Shown here piece by piece: positions 25,301-35,930 of a DNA stretch of 64,000 nucleotides. Each line of letters starts with the position of its first letter. The first letter of the stretch is position 1. A program made the translations under genes and the position numbers. Under the pieces are notes generated by a model. It had not been told where the DNA came from and did no database searches. It saw only the letters and a list, made by a program, of their open reading frames with translations. The stretch comes from Certhia americana (taxonomy: Eukaryota > Chordata > Aves > Passeriformes > Certhiidae). Where the stretch lies: assembly GCA_018697195.1 (NCBI GenBank), contig CM031859.1, positions 56,670,779 through 56,734,778 on the forward strand, in the 5' to 3' direction.

Positions 25301-25562
25301 ACTGACTGTACATTTGAAAAAGTTGCAGAATAAAAAAGGTGAGGAATCTAGCTTTGGTGAAAAAAACAGTGGAGGCACTTTCAGCTGCCAACTTCAACTG
25401 TTTTTTTATCTTAGGAACCTGCCACTGAAGACAGCTACAAAATCATCCACTCCACTTCTTTAATACAGCATCTCTGCTGTAACTTGGTTATGGGAAGGTA
25501 GAATACCAGCTGGCTGCTGCAATGTGATCAGTAGGTATTGAATTTCAACCACTATAAATCAC
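22333..25562 (-). other. SYNE1: 3.2-kb intron
   Basis: Contains a degenerate trinucleotide tract (CTA/ACC units, about 23107-23141), a T run near 24009-24023 and a purine-rich A/G block at about 24215-24290. Open frames over the A/G block reflect its bias. No transposon or extra exon recognised. Confidence 0.5.
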
Positions 25563-25713
25563 CTCAAATTTCTTCAGTTCTTCCTTAGCAACAGTGTAAA
25601 GCACACCAGAGGAGCTTGGGAAAGCAGCTGTCTTCTCAGAGGTTTTTAGCCACTCTTCAAATCTAGAGTAGTCATCCAAAAATTTTTGCCATAGACGCCA
25701 GGTCTCTTCAATT
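25563..25713 (-). CDS. SYNE1: SYNE1 exon: spectrin repeat
   Basis: One base of a Lys codon plus 50 codons (residues 1151-1200). It begins IEETWRLWQKFLDDYSRFE and contains SSGVLYTVAKEELKKFE. The two Trp in TWRLWQ and the later EEWL are the typical helix A pattern. The acceptor is TTATCTTTGCAG and the donor GAG|GTGATT. The intron to its right (25714-27388) has a 24-base T run at 25918-25941 and a 16-base T run at 27218-27233 and nothing else I can name. Confidence 0.96.
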
Positions 25714-27388
25714 CTGCAAAGATAATGGAAAATCAGATAATGCTTGGACTGCTGGCCAGTTGACCTACAGAACTTTAACCTTTCATCTGCAACAGCAAAC
25801 TGGCACTGCACCAGACAATAACTGACTAATAATCAAACTCGGCCAGCCAGACTGATAGACAGACCACAGGGAAGGCTGACTCATTCCAGACTGAACTAGA
25901 TTAAGATGAAGGCTTTCTTTTTTTTTTTTTTTTTTTTTTTTAATGCATCTAATTTTGGAATCAGTATAAAAAAACGTTTTAAGTTTCTAATAGGGATTCT
26001 AAAAAGTTGAGCACACACTAAATAACTTCTGAAATGCAGTGCCAGTGACATCAGTAAAACTGCTCTTTAACACAAATAACTGTTTCTAATACAATAAAGA
26101 TCCTAAATACTGATAGCTCAGTTAACTCACCAGTACAAATCCACTAAAACATTATGTGTACATTCTAAGAAAGTAAAATAGAGTTCCATGCATAGTTCCA
26201 CATTAACTTAAAATAGGTCTGAATTGATGTGTTGGACACAAAGTTATGAAAGCCCATGTATGTTCAAGACAGACCATATGTTGAAGATAGAACTTGTAGT
26301 TATAAGTAGAACTTGTAACATAGAACTTACAGATATATACAATCCAAGAATTTCTATGGCAATAGTATAAAATTACTTTAAGATATGAATCTATGGATAT
26401 ATATTCAAACCTAAACGCAATAAATGTTTTGCATAAAATAACCAAAAATCTTTATTAAATACATTAAGAATATGCCACAAAATGAAAGATCATAAAAAGT
26501 TCAATTCAGCATTTTGAAACATCAAATTCTTCCTAGAGTTTTTTATATGACTGTATAAACATGACAGAAATGTTTCATAACTTAAGAAGTTAAAGAAAAT
26601 ATCTTAAATACTGGAGTTTAAATCTGTAAACATGTCGCATTACTAAGACAGCACACAGAACATAGCACTGCCCCACATCATCAACCTACTTCATCATTGA
26701 TGTTGGAATCACCAAACTATCCTGGAATAGAAAACAATTAATCTTCTGGATATAATGGTTTAAGCATGTGCAGTTACCCACCCAGACTACGCCCAAGAAT
26801 CCTGGGTTCTGTGTCCCTCATTTCCCCAACACAACTAAGGTGGGCAGGTAAAGAAACGCCATTTAAGTACTCAGTCCTAAAATTCTTCCAAATGAACAAA
26901 ATCAGACATAAGAGAAACTGCTGGTGGCTACATATAAACCCTAATGCCTGGAATAATATTCCACCCATTCAATAACTTCCCATCAATCTCAGTAGTTCTT
27001 GCGTACATTTAAGTGTTACAACCTCCTTTTTATGTCATTAGATTTTTTTCTAAATCTCTTGGAGTCATTGCCATCACATAAACTTTCTCTAGTTTCTTTC
27101 TCATCATATCTTTACAAAGCATGGGAAATAATAAATCATTCTGTTGAAGAACTTGTGAGTGAAATTTGATGAGTGTTATCTGTACTGTATATAAAGGCAT
27201 GTGCAATACAAAATTTCTTTTTTTTTTTTTTTTAATAGAGGCATAGCAGCTATTGGCTTCTACTCAGTGTATGATCTTTTTCTGAACCTTACATTCTTTT
27301 ATTCAGTACTAAAACCATATACTATGCATCCCATGCTGTATTTCTGCCTGCAGAAGAAAATAGTAATCTGTAGATGTTTTAGACTTAC

Positions 27389-27576
27389 TTAAGTCGCCTT
27401 TCCATTGACATTGCACAAATATTTCTCCACCTTCTGTCCAGATTGCGTGTAGCCTGCTGGATAGAGTCACACTCTGCTTCTGTGGCACAAGCATCACAGT
27501 CATGAAGAAGTACTTCACACAGATTGAGAACAGATGCCACGCCAGTGCTGTGTTTTTCTATGTCCCTCTGGAGTTC
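27389..27576 (-). CDS. SYNE1: SYNE1 exon: spectrin repeat
   Basis: Sixty-two codons (residues 1088-1149) plus two bases. It reads ELQRDIEKHSTGVASVLNLC, then a Cys-rich patch (HDCDACATEAECDS) and the helix C RNLDRRWRNICAMSMERRL. The acceptor is CTCTTCACCTGCAG and the donor AA|GTAAGT. Five Cys lie within about 25 residues. The same pattern is in the mammalian protein as I recall it, so this is conserved and not local noise. Confidence 0.96.
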
Positions 27577-30500
27577 CTGCAGGTGAAGAGATTACTTAAG
27601 AGACATTGCAAAACATGCATCCATGCAAATGTATTTATCTTCCACTTATTTTAAAAAAAGGGAAAAAGCTTGCAAACGGAAGAAAAACATCCAGTAATAT
27701 CAATTAAGAGGGAGCATCTATGCAAGTGGTGATGCAATGTTATCAACAAGGCCAGAAGAACCTGGCAGCATGCACAGCTCTCCCAGGGACTATGAACACC
27801 AAACCATTAACTGGGACAAACTGCCAGAGCTCTGCATGCTCAGCTGAGCATCTTTCACGCACATTTAATCAGCATCACCAATAAATGGTAGAATTATTCT
27901 CAGCCCTTTCCCATTATCACAGAGAATGTAAAGCAGAAGTTAGTAAGAGAAATACATTATTATGTACTGCAAGGGTTTGGCAGAGGGACCCTTTGTGAAC
28001 ATGCTGCTCCCCAGGTGAGATAGTTCCAAAGCGGCATGTTTTACATGGAGATTGGCTGCACATGTTGAACAGTGCACATGTAGGGGATTTTTCTTCCTTC
28101 AAGTTTCTAGTTCTATAGTATTTTCACTGGAAATGGAAAACAAAAATTCCAGACACGTAAAGAAAATGCATTCATTGTCTTAGAAGTTATTGCATGTGAT
28201 CAGTATTACTTTTCCTGATGGTTTCTTGGTTTCAAGGGTTTGTTCTACACTGATGATGTTTCCTCTAGATTTACTCTTTCACCTTAGTTTTGATCTCCAG
28301 ATTCAAGTTAAGACAAACCACAAAAGTAATTGGCTGTTGCTGTTGAATCAGTGCAATGAAGAGAAACTCTACTTGACTTTTGTGCAAATTTTTAATAAAT
28401 CATCAGAATATTAGATGGAAGAATCAGTATGAACAATAACAAAGCCAAGAAAAAAACCAGTTCCAATTTTGACAAAGAAATACTAATGTAACTACATGAA
28501 AAATTGCTATACTGCATCTAGAATACTAGGTTCAATTCTGATTCAGAAGAAGAAAGGAATCAGTAAGACAATTAGAGATGTGGGCTTTACATAGGAGAAT
28601 GTGGTAGCTTGAGGATGAGTAAACTGCTCTATAATTTTGCTATTGAAGTAAACTGCAGCATGTAAAGGGAAATACAGTGTCAATACACTGTGTCTATACG
28701 TATATCAGGTCTAACTAGAGGAACTTTTCTTACATCTAGCAACATGACACAAAAATGTCTTCCAGCAGGAAACGAGATCTAAATGGCAAATTAAAAAACT
28801 CAGGAAATTTGAAATAGAGCAAGGTGGAGTTATATCAATCCTTTTTTTTTGGTTGTTTGTAATAACTGGGGTTTCACTTATGTAATGTAGTTCATCTTCT
28901 CAACAAGAAAGTAATATGTGAATATTTACTTGAGAATATCAAGTGGAAAATCACAATCTTTTTCCCTCAGCAATGGCCCTCTCACTTCACTTGCCTGAAA
29001 AATACTTTCATCGTGATGTCAAAATGCTTATCTGCCCTGAAATATAGAAGAGTGGATACTATAATCAGATGTCATACTTTATGAAACACACACTCCAGAC
29101 AGCTATGAGACTTGAGGTTAAGTAAGTTCAGGTAACATGATCTCCTTTCTACTGTTTTGGAGTAAAGCAGTAGTGAGGACTATGAGTCCTGAGCATTCCT
29201 AAAAATTACCTTTTTTTTATTCACTTACAGAACATTTCCACAAGCAATGTCTAGACTATTTCTTCTTCATAGTCTCATATTTATTTCCCAGATTTTAAAA
29301 TTTATTATGTTTATTAGAGAACATTAAGCCTTTGGGTTAGTTTACAAAGAGGTGTCACTTTTATGCACTGCTGTCACTCCAATACAAGCTCTTCTTTTTA
29401 ACTCTTTTGCCCAGAAGCAAAGTGTTTTTTCACATTTCAAGAGGTAGGAGATTGAAAAAATAAACAAACAAGTAATCCTTTAAATGAAGTTCATTACCCC
29501 AGGAAAGTACTGCATTAAGTTACCCTACCTTCCCTCAGGTTATCCAGATTCAACTGCATTTTTAATTTCACTACAGACCAGCAATCTGCAAAGCTGATGC
29601 TTGGCTGAAGCAGATGCTGAGAAGTAGATAATGGATTTTCAAAAACAGAATTTGTCCCTCTTCTTTCAAAACCTAACATCTTTAACCTAATTTTGCCTAT
29701 GAACAACTGGGAAGATAACATGACCTCAGTGGAAGTTCAAACATAGAAAAGAACAGAGTCACTAACAGAAGAGACAGGGAATGAAGTTGACGGGGAATGA
29801 ATTTGAGAAGGTAGCCTTCTGAGGTGTGCTGGATAGTGATATAGCCTCCAACTAATCAAAATACTGGTTGCCATGCATTGAAAGTGTGTGGGTTTTTTAA
29901 AACTATTATTATTATTATTATAACCATGTCTTGTATCATTATCATACTAAATCATCACCAGGTTTCCAAATATGGCATCCTCTCATGGTAAGATTCACCT
30001 CTATTTCTCCCTTTTAGAGTTCAAATTAAACCACTCTCATGTCTACAGAGTATCACTACATGCTGTCACCACAAGGAAACAGTGGGAGGCAGAGATATAC
30101 CAGTCTCTGTACCCAAAATAAATAAGAAGTGGTTGTAACAAACTATGGGATGTCTACATACGGATACAAAGTAAACAATCTCTGCTGCATAAAAACTGTC
30201 TTTGTTGATAGCAATATTTACCCTTTCCCAGCACTTTATTGTCTCAGAAACACCATTCATTAGTGATGCTTCTGTGTTATAAATTATTATCCCTATGTAA
30301 ATGCCATATAAAATATTAATAATTCTCAACAGAGAAGTCAAATCAGCTAAGGAGCTGGCAAAATCTCTGAGGGATTCTTGGCTCTCAGTTCTACCCTCAG
30401 CTTAAAGGAGCAAAATGCCCATTTGTACTTTTCATAAATTATCTGTAAAACATCCTGTCTTTCCTCTTCCCATGAACTTCTTTCTCCTCTGGAGAACTGA

Positions 30501-31220
30501 CCCAGGAGACCATCTAACTCATCTCCAGTGGGCACCAGAAAGGTATTTTTGCCAATAAATAACAAACAGGAACACAAAGGACAACAGTTCTCTCCAGCAA
30601 TGTGCTTCTAGATAAAACTGCAGTGGGCAGTGAAGTAACAAGAAGGAAAAGTATAGTAAATCATCTTAAAACTAACATTAGTCTCAATGCCAAAAACTGG
30701 CTGAGTTCACATTATTCTACATATTTTAATCTAGCACTGCATAAAGGCTTTGTGCAGTATAAACCAACCAATTTTAACTTCACATGTATAGCTCATGCAT
30801 CTTTGCGTGCAAAGTGACTCTCAAACAAGCTGCAAAATAAAACTGAGTTAGAAAGGTTGCTATAAATTTTCAAGCACTTGCAAAATTGTCGAAGTATAAC
30901 AGGTGTCAGTTTTGCCTCTGGGAACAGACAATTCAAACAAACAAAAACTACAAGCCCCAAAGGAAAACAACTGCAATAACTCGTTCAGGTTACATCTCTT
31001 GGTGCCTTACCTTTCTTGGAAATGTCAATCAGCTCCTGGTGGATTCGATGTCAAGGCCAGCAGAAGGCTCTATAAGTGACACAGTTAAGTACCACTTGCC
31101 TTGATATTTAAGCATTTTGCCTCACGCCCTCTCAACTGAACTGGGTATGAGCAGCCCAAGGACACTCTGCTTTGTCTCTCCCCATGTCACAGTTCACCTG
31201 TTAAGTGTGCTGTATTTTAC
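27577..31220 (-). other. SYNE1: 3.6-kb intron
   Basis: No extra exon or recognisable transposon. It has a short ATT repeat (about 29906-29922) and several weak open frames. One at 30347-30577 (minus) looks protein-like by composition but lacks fitting splice borders and matches no family I know. Confidence 0.5.
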
Positions 31221-31383
31221 CTGCTGTTCATTTAGCTTCCTTTGTATCTCCTCAGAGTCACAAGTCTCATAGACGATAGGTTTGGACAGCTCTGACTCAA
31301 TGTGGGCAAGCCAAGATCTCAGACTACTCATGTTTTTATCCAGCTGCTGCACTGCAACAAGGGTTTCCTTCAACTTCTTTACC
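31221..31383 (-). CDS. SYNE1: SYNE1 exon: first exon shared with nesprin-1-alpha
   Basis: One base of an Arg codon plus 54 codons (residues 1034-1087). It begins VKKLKETLVAVQQLDKNMS, continues LRSWLAHIESELSKP and ends KLNEQQ. The acceptor GTTTTTTACAG is strong. This is the exon that both the giant transcript (from exon 38325-38491) and the alpha2 first exon (35592-35683) can join in the same phase, each donating AG to complete AGG. The donor is CAG|GTAAAA. Confidence 0.97.
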
Positions 31384-31616
31384 CTGTAAAAAACAAGAAA
31401 CGTAGTATTAAGTAGGCTTTGAAGAAAAATTTTCATAGCATGCATTTTGAGAAACTTCACTTAGATGGCGCGTTCTGTTGAAGTCTTCCTTTACTATGTA
31501 ACAGAGTATATTATATGTGCATAGAGTCCTGCATTCATAGCTGCTGGTTAAGAAAAATTGAGTGCTTACTAATGCCACACAACATTTTCAAAGCTTCTGT
31601 AACTTTATCAGTTGAT

Positions 31617-31692
31617 TTTAATATTAATATTAATGTTAATTAATATTAATATAAGAAAAGTTTTCTGTTTTTTTTTTTTTTTTTTTTTTTTT
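31617..31692. repeat. TTAATA-rich tract followed by a T25 run
   Basis: An imperfect TAATAT repeat is followed after a short gap by 25 consecutive T. The complement is an A run on the SYNE1 sense strand. Simple-sequence DNA; no transposon body is visible next to it. Confidence 0.9.
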
Positions 31693-31867
31693 AATGAGCT
31701 CTCACACATCCAACTCCCAAAATAATCTAAGTAATTTAGTTGTATATTTGACTAATAGATGACTACTGTTCTTTTTACAGTACAAATAACTTTTCCACTG
31801 AGTGCACTAAGTGAACAGGCCTTTTTCACACCCATGAAAACACTGAACTAAATAAAACAGAAGATCT

Positions 31868-32033
31868 GGGTTGGAAGAGATATTTAAAAGTGATCTAGTC
31901 CACCTTCTCTGCAATGAGCAAGGACATCTTCAACTGGATCAGGCTGTTCAGAGCCCAAACCAGCCCGACCTTGAACATTCCTAAGGATGGGGCACTATCT
32001 GGGCAACCTCTCTGGGCAACCTGTTGCAGGTAA
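31868..32033 (-). mobile_element. CR1 LINE 3'-end remnant
   Basis: The plus strand reads GGGTTGGAAGAGATATTTAA and later GGATGGGGCACTATCTGGG, then CTCTCTGGGCAACCTGTTGC. These are the antisense of the typical avian CR1 3' region. The sense strand of the element is therefore the minus strand, the same direction as SYNE1. It is short, diverged and has no coding capacity. Confidence 0.8.
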
Positions 32034-32257
32034 AGACTAAGTAAGTAAGTTTCAGAGCAAGAAGTCCAGTTCAGAACTTAGGGAAAATTCTTGAATCCCA
32101 AGGGCTTCTTTAAGTTGGTGTTCTTGGACTATTTCAGGTTTAAACAGATGAAATTGGAATGGAACTGTATAATGATTTCTAACAAGTATTTTTTCTTGGA
32201 ATCCTGACCCCAGGAAGATCAATGAACAGGGCAAAATAAATAGATTTCTGGTGGGTT

Positions 32258-32303
32258 TTTTTGGGGTTTTTTTTTGGTTTGTTTTTTTTTTTTTTTTTTT
32301 TTT
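32258..32303. repeat. T-rich tract with T22 run
   Basis: T runs broken by GG steps, ending in 22 consecutive T. Simple sequence, perhaps an old retroposon tail, but no body is recognisable. Confidence 0.85.
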
Positions 32304-34149
32304 AAATCAAGAGAGCATTAAGCTTAGAGAGTGAATAAATTCAACTGAACTTTCATCCTATCTCAATATTTTTTCCTTCAATCTGTTTGGACTGCAAAAC
32401 TGTCCTTCAGTAATTCTCTTCTTCCTATCCCCATGTTTCATAACATACAATTTTAGTGGATTCTGAATTTTTTATCTAAGCTCTCTCTTTTTTCCTGTTT
32501 GTGTGGGACCAATCTTGAGTAATGTTCCCTCTTATGCTCCTATTGCTCTTCTTCGTAAGTGTTTCAATACCAGAAAGGTTTAAAAGATGAGTGCAGTTGT
32601 GAACAGACTGACTAAATTGGACTGAAAAATACAAGACTGTCAATTTTGTTTAAGAAACAAAATGCCACCCGACTATCCTATAATTCAAATTAAGCAATTC
32701 ACATTTTTTCTCACAATACTAAACAGCAAATTTATCAAGTGTTTCCATATTGAAAGCAGTAGCTGCAGTTGACCATTAAGAGAATCACAGAGATATTAAT
32801 GTCATCTTAAAAAAAATTAAAGTTAAATCCTTCCAATTTTCTTCTCTTGACAGCCCTCTCTCTAGCTCACAGATGGTTAAACCGTGGTTCTTTATTGCTA
32901 CAACCCATTAAGAACAGTTCAAATAATGCTTCCTTGCTGGAGTCTCATGACCAATAGCTGTAGGGTTTTGATCTGTAAAAAAACCCCAGCTGGTAACTTG
33001 AAAAAAATCTGGGCAATCTGAAAATCTGTCTATGATAGGATTAAAGCCAATATAATTATGCTGAAAGACTGCCTCAGTCCTCATCATGAGGCTATCTCAT
33101 AACACAGCTATGTATTTAGGCTTGGGGAGATGGTAGGAGAACATCCACTGAGGGCACCATCTCCTTGTCACCTATAGTTCTACATACAATATTTTGTGGG
33201 TTTGAACCAACTGAAACTTGCTCATAGGGTGACCAAGAAGTTTGGTAATCACCCCCCTGGAAGCTTTTCATTCTCTGACATTATTTAAAAGGAGAGAAAT
33301 CCTGCCCACTTTTTGCTTATATTTTCAAGGCTCAGTGCTACTGATCATTTGCAGGCCTGCTGGAGTGGGAAAGGGAACAATGAGTCATGTCAGCCCTGTG
33401 GAGAAGCAATGTCACTCAATCATCTGCAAGACCAAGCTGTGCAACAGGATTTTTTTGTTTGCAATTGTGTGGTACTCTAATCTCTGTGCTGGATTTCATC
33501 TACAGTTTGCCTTCAACAACTACAAAGGGCCCATCATTCAGAAAGTGCCCTCTCCCTCAGACAAACTGCACAGGAGTACATCCCTGCCAGAGCATAAAGT
33601 TTTGGGCCAACTACCACTATTTTCAGTCACATGATCTAAGTTACTTCAGAGAGAGAAAGAAAAACAGCATGACATACTGAAAGAACACTCCAACCAAACC
33701 CAAACCCTATAGCTTCCTTCCTGTCGCCCCACTACATCTACCCTTACCACTGTTCTTCCTTTTTTTGGACTGAGTTTCACATAACAGGTCCCTTGCCCAT
33801 GGTACGAATATAAACAAATAAAAAAGTGCTTATTTGAGTCTGCTGAGATTATTTTTTTTTGACTGAACTGCAGTACAGTGTTGTGCCAACAGCTACACTG
33901 AAAACATATCCGTGATCAATTAATAGATGCAATCCAACATGTCTGAGAGTTTTCCTGTTGTATTTCAGCAAGCAAAGTTGCCTATGCTCTACAAGCTCTG
34001 CTTAAGAGACGAAGGTCAAATTCTAAATCAGGTATGTGGGATCCCTAGCCAAGTGTAATTTTGATGTTTTGAGATTGCACTTGCAAGACTATGTTTATAA
34101 TGTTAATGATTCCAATAATCATTTCATGCTTTTGTTGCAGCACTAGGCA

Positions 34150-34186
34150 GCATGGTAACTGCCCATGCCCATGGTAACTGCCCATG
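34150..34186. repeat. Short tandem duplication (about 19-bp period)
   Basis: The unit CATGGTAACTGCCCATG occurs twice with a period of about 19 bp and no mismatch in the shared 17 bases, suggesting a recent local duplication. Confidence 0.9.
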
Positions 34187-35591
34187 TGAAAGACAGAAGA
34201 TTACTTTTCTCCTTGATATTAAAAATTCTGTGCTGAAATCAATGGGTTGGAACCATGACACAGTTGGTTCAAAGGTTATTTTTCATAAAACACTCCCCCC
34301 AGTCTTGTTAAATTTTACAAATACTTAAACTCTCAGAAAGGAAAATACAGGAGAATTCAATTGTTTTCATGATTTACTGATGAAAAATCATCTAACAATT
34401 TGAATGGGCTTATGATACTTATGTTTTCATGTTCCAATGAATGTGCCTCAATTTCCCCATGAAAGCAATAATTTTAGATTGTCAATTAATAATGTCTATT
34501 ATTCTACATTGGGCAAAACCAGTGGGAAAACAACTTGGAGCTAAAATTAAGCACAGATATATTTAATTCAACTAGTCCTAAAGAAGAAAGTCTTAGTTTC
34601 CACTTAAATCTAAACAGGAACAACCCTGTAAGTACAGAAAAATGCATCATACAGAAGTCATAACTACTGCATTAGTCATTTAGATAGCTGCTTACTAATA
34701 TTAAACTTTAAAAGCAACATGAAAAAACTCAGTAATGGCATGTTGGCTAAGTCTGTACAGTAGACACCAGAAAGCAGAAAGGGTGTTTTTAAAAAAGTAT
34801 CTACTTGGAAGAGTAGACTAAGTTTAAAGAAACACTCTGAAACAGTAAAAAATATTGCACTATTAAAACCAGTTTTGAAAAGATCAGTTTAAAAATAGTA
34901 TTTTTATGAGAAAAAAAGTATTTATTTTCTGAAGTACAATACTACTGTGTAGTAAGACATCAGTAAAGCTTGTTATATTTACTACTCCAATGTTTGCACT
35001 TTCAAAAACTGTATTTCTAGAATTCTGAACAACAGCTACATTTCTAGAAAAGATAATGAGAAAAGGGAAAAAAGAGAAGCTGAATCAAAAATCCAAGATG
35101 ATATAGGCTGAGTTCAAGTACTACAGGCAGTTACAAAACAGTTGTTACTACGAACAGGACAGACAGGCTTTGATAAATCAAGTCTGAAACACTTTACAGC
35201 TCCTTTCCCTCTCTGCCTTTTGCTTGTAGTCATGCCCCTTTGATGACACAAACATAAGCAGACAGATACAGTCTGTTTATTGTCTTGTGTGTACATGCTC
35301 TCGTATTTGAAAACAGCAGTAAAATCAGCCCACAGGTTCTCTCAGACAGCAAAGAGATTTTACTAGTTCTAACTCTCCATCACTATAAAAAAATTATTCC
35401 AGGATCCAAAAGTACTAGCTGTAAAACAAACTATGCTGTTATCACTGTCAACTGTTTTTCAACTGAGTAGAAAACAGTAATTTTTTCTACAGTACTGATT
35501 TCTACATATCATTATTTCAGTTAGTTTCCCAGCAAGCCAAGACTTCAGAAAGAATAGTATCAATCAAAAGCAAACAAAAATAGATGCCTGC

Positions 35592-35683
35592 CTTGTGATA
35601 TCACAGTTACAGTCTGGGAGGTCTGAATCCACACTGTTGTCCTCCGCCATCCTCACAGCATGCAAGTCTTCCACCACAACCAT
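35592..35683 (-). CDS. SYNE1: Alternative first coding exon of nesprin-1-alpha2
   Basis: An ATG at 35683-35681 opens 30 codons that begin MVVVEDLHAVRMAED and include DLPDCNCDIT, then two bases AG that complete Arg with the G of exon 31221-31383. Human nesprin-1-alpha2 as I remember it starts almost identically (MVVAEDL...) and joins VKKLKE at the same place. Starting here, the spliced product would be about 973 residues, close to the known size of the alpha isoform. That isoform sits at the nuclear envelope of striated muscle and recruits centrosomal proteins there. The upstream frame has no splice acceptor, so this is a leader exon, not a cassette. The donor here is AG|GCAGGC, a GC-type site with weak flanks. 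A second in-frame ATG (35650-35648) could also serve. Confidence 0.88.
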
Positions 35684-35930
35684 GAAATTTTCCAGTATTA
35701 AAAAGAAGAACTTCCACTCCCAAAGCCTGCAAACACTGTTCTTTTGGTGGGGGGAGGAAAGGGGACACACTTCGCTGGGGAGTACTGTACAGAAAATGTT
35801 TCAAGCCAAACAAATGCTACCAGCCGTTGCTTGATAACATGACACTGGATGGTGACAAGTGGTCATGTTTCTAAATAAAACTTGCATTCATCAACATGTG
35901 CCAGATTTGATCTCCAGGAATGTGGACTGG
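35684..35930 (-). promoter_or_regulatory. Putative nesprin-1-alpha2 promoter
   Basis: Directly upstream (to the right) of the alpha2 ATG. On the minus strand it contains a C-rich CACC-box-like stretch (complement of about 35748-35757), an AT-rich MEF2-like site with one mismatch (35871-35880), E-boxes CAAGTG (35856-35861) and CATGTG (35895-35900), and a perfect TEAD/MCAT complement, AGGAATG (35916-35922). No convincing TATA box is seen. Such motifs cluster in muscle promoters, and the isoform is muscle-enriched in mammals, but each motif alone is short. The start site is not visible from sequence. Confidence 0.5.

Larger units (their letters stand above)
31384..35591 (-). other. SYNE1: Left part of the largest intron (alpha2 exon to shared exon)
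   Basis: This stretch separates the alpha2 first exon from its target acceptor by 4.2 kb. It holds an AT-rich TTAATA tract (about 31617-31653), T runs at 31668-31692 (25 bases) and 32282-32303, a CR1 remnant (31868-32033) and a short tandem duplication near 34150-34186. No other coding exon is apparent. Confidence 0.6.

Noticed and set aside
30347..30577. 76-codon minus-strand frame with a helical, charged composition (GDELDGLLGQFSRGERSS)
   Set aside because: No fitting splice borders, no match to nesprin-1 order, and it lies where human SYNE1 has no exon that I know of.
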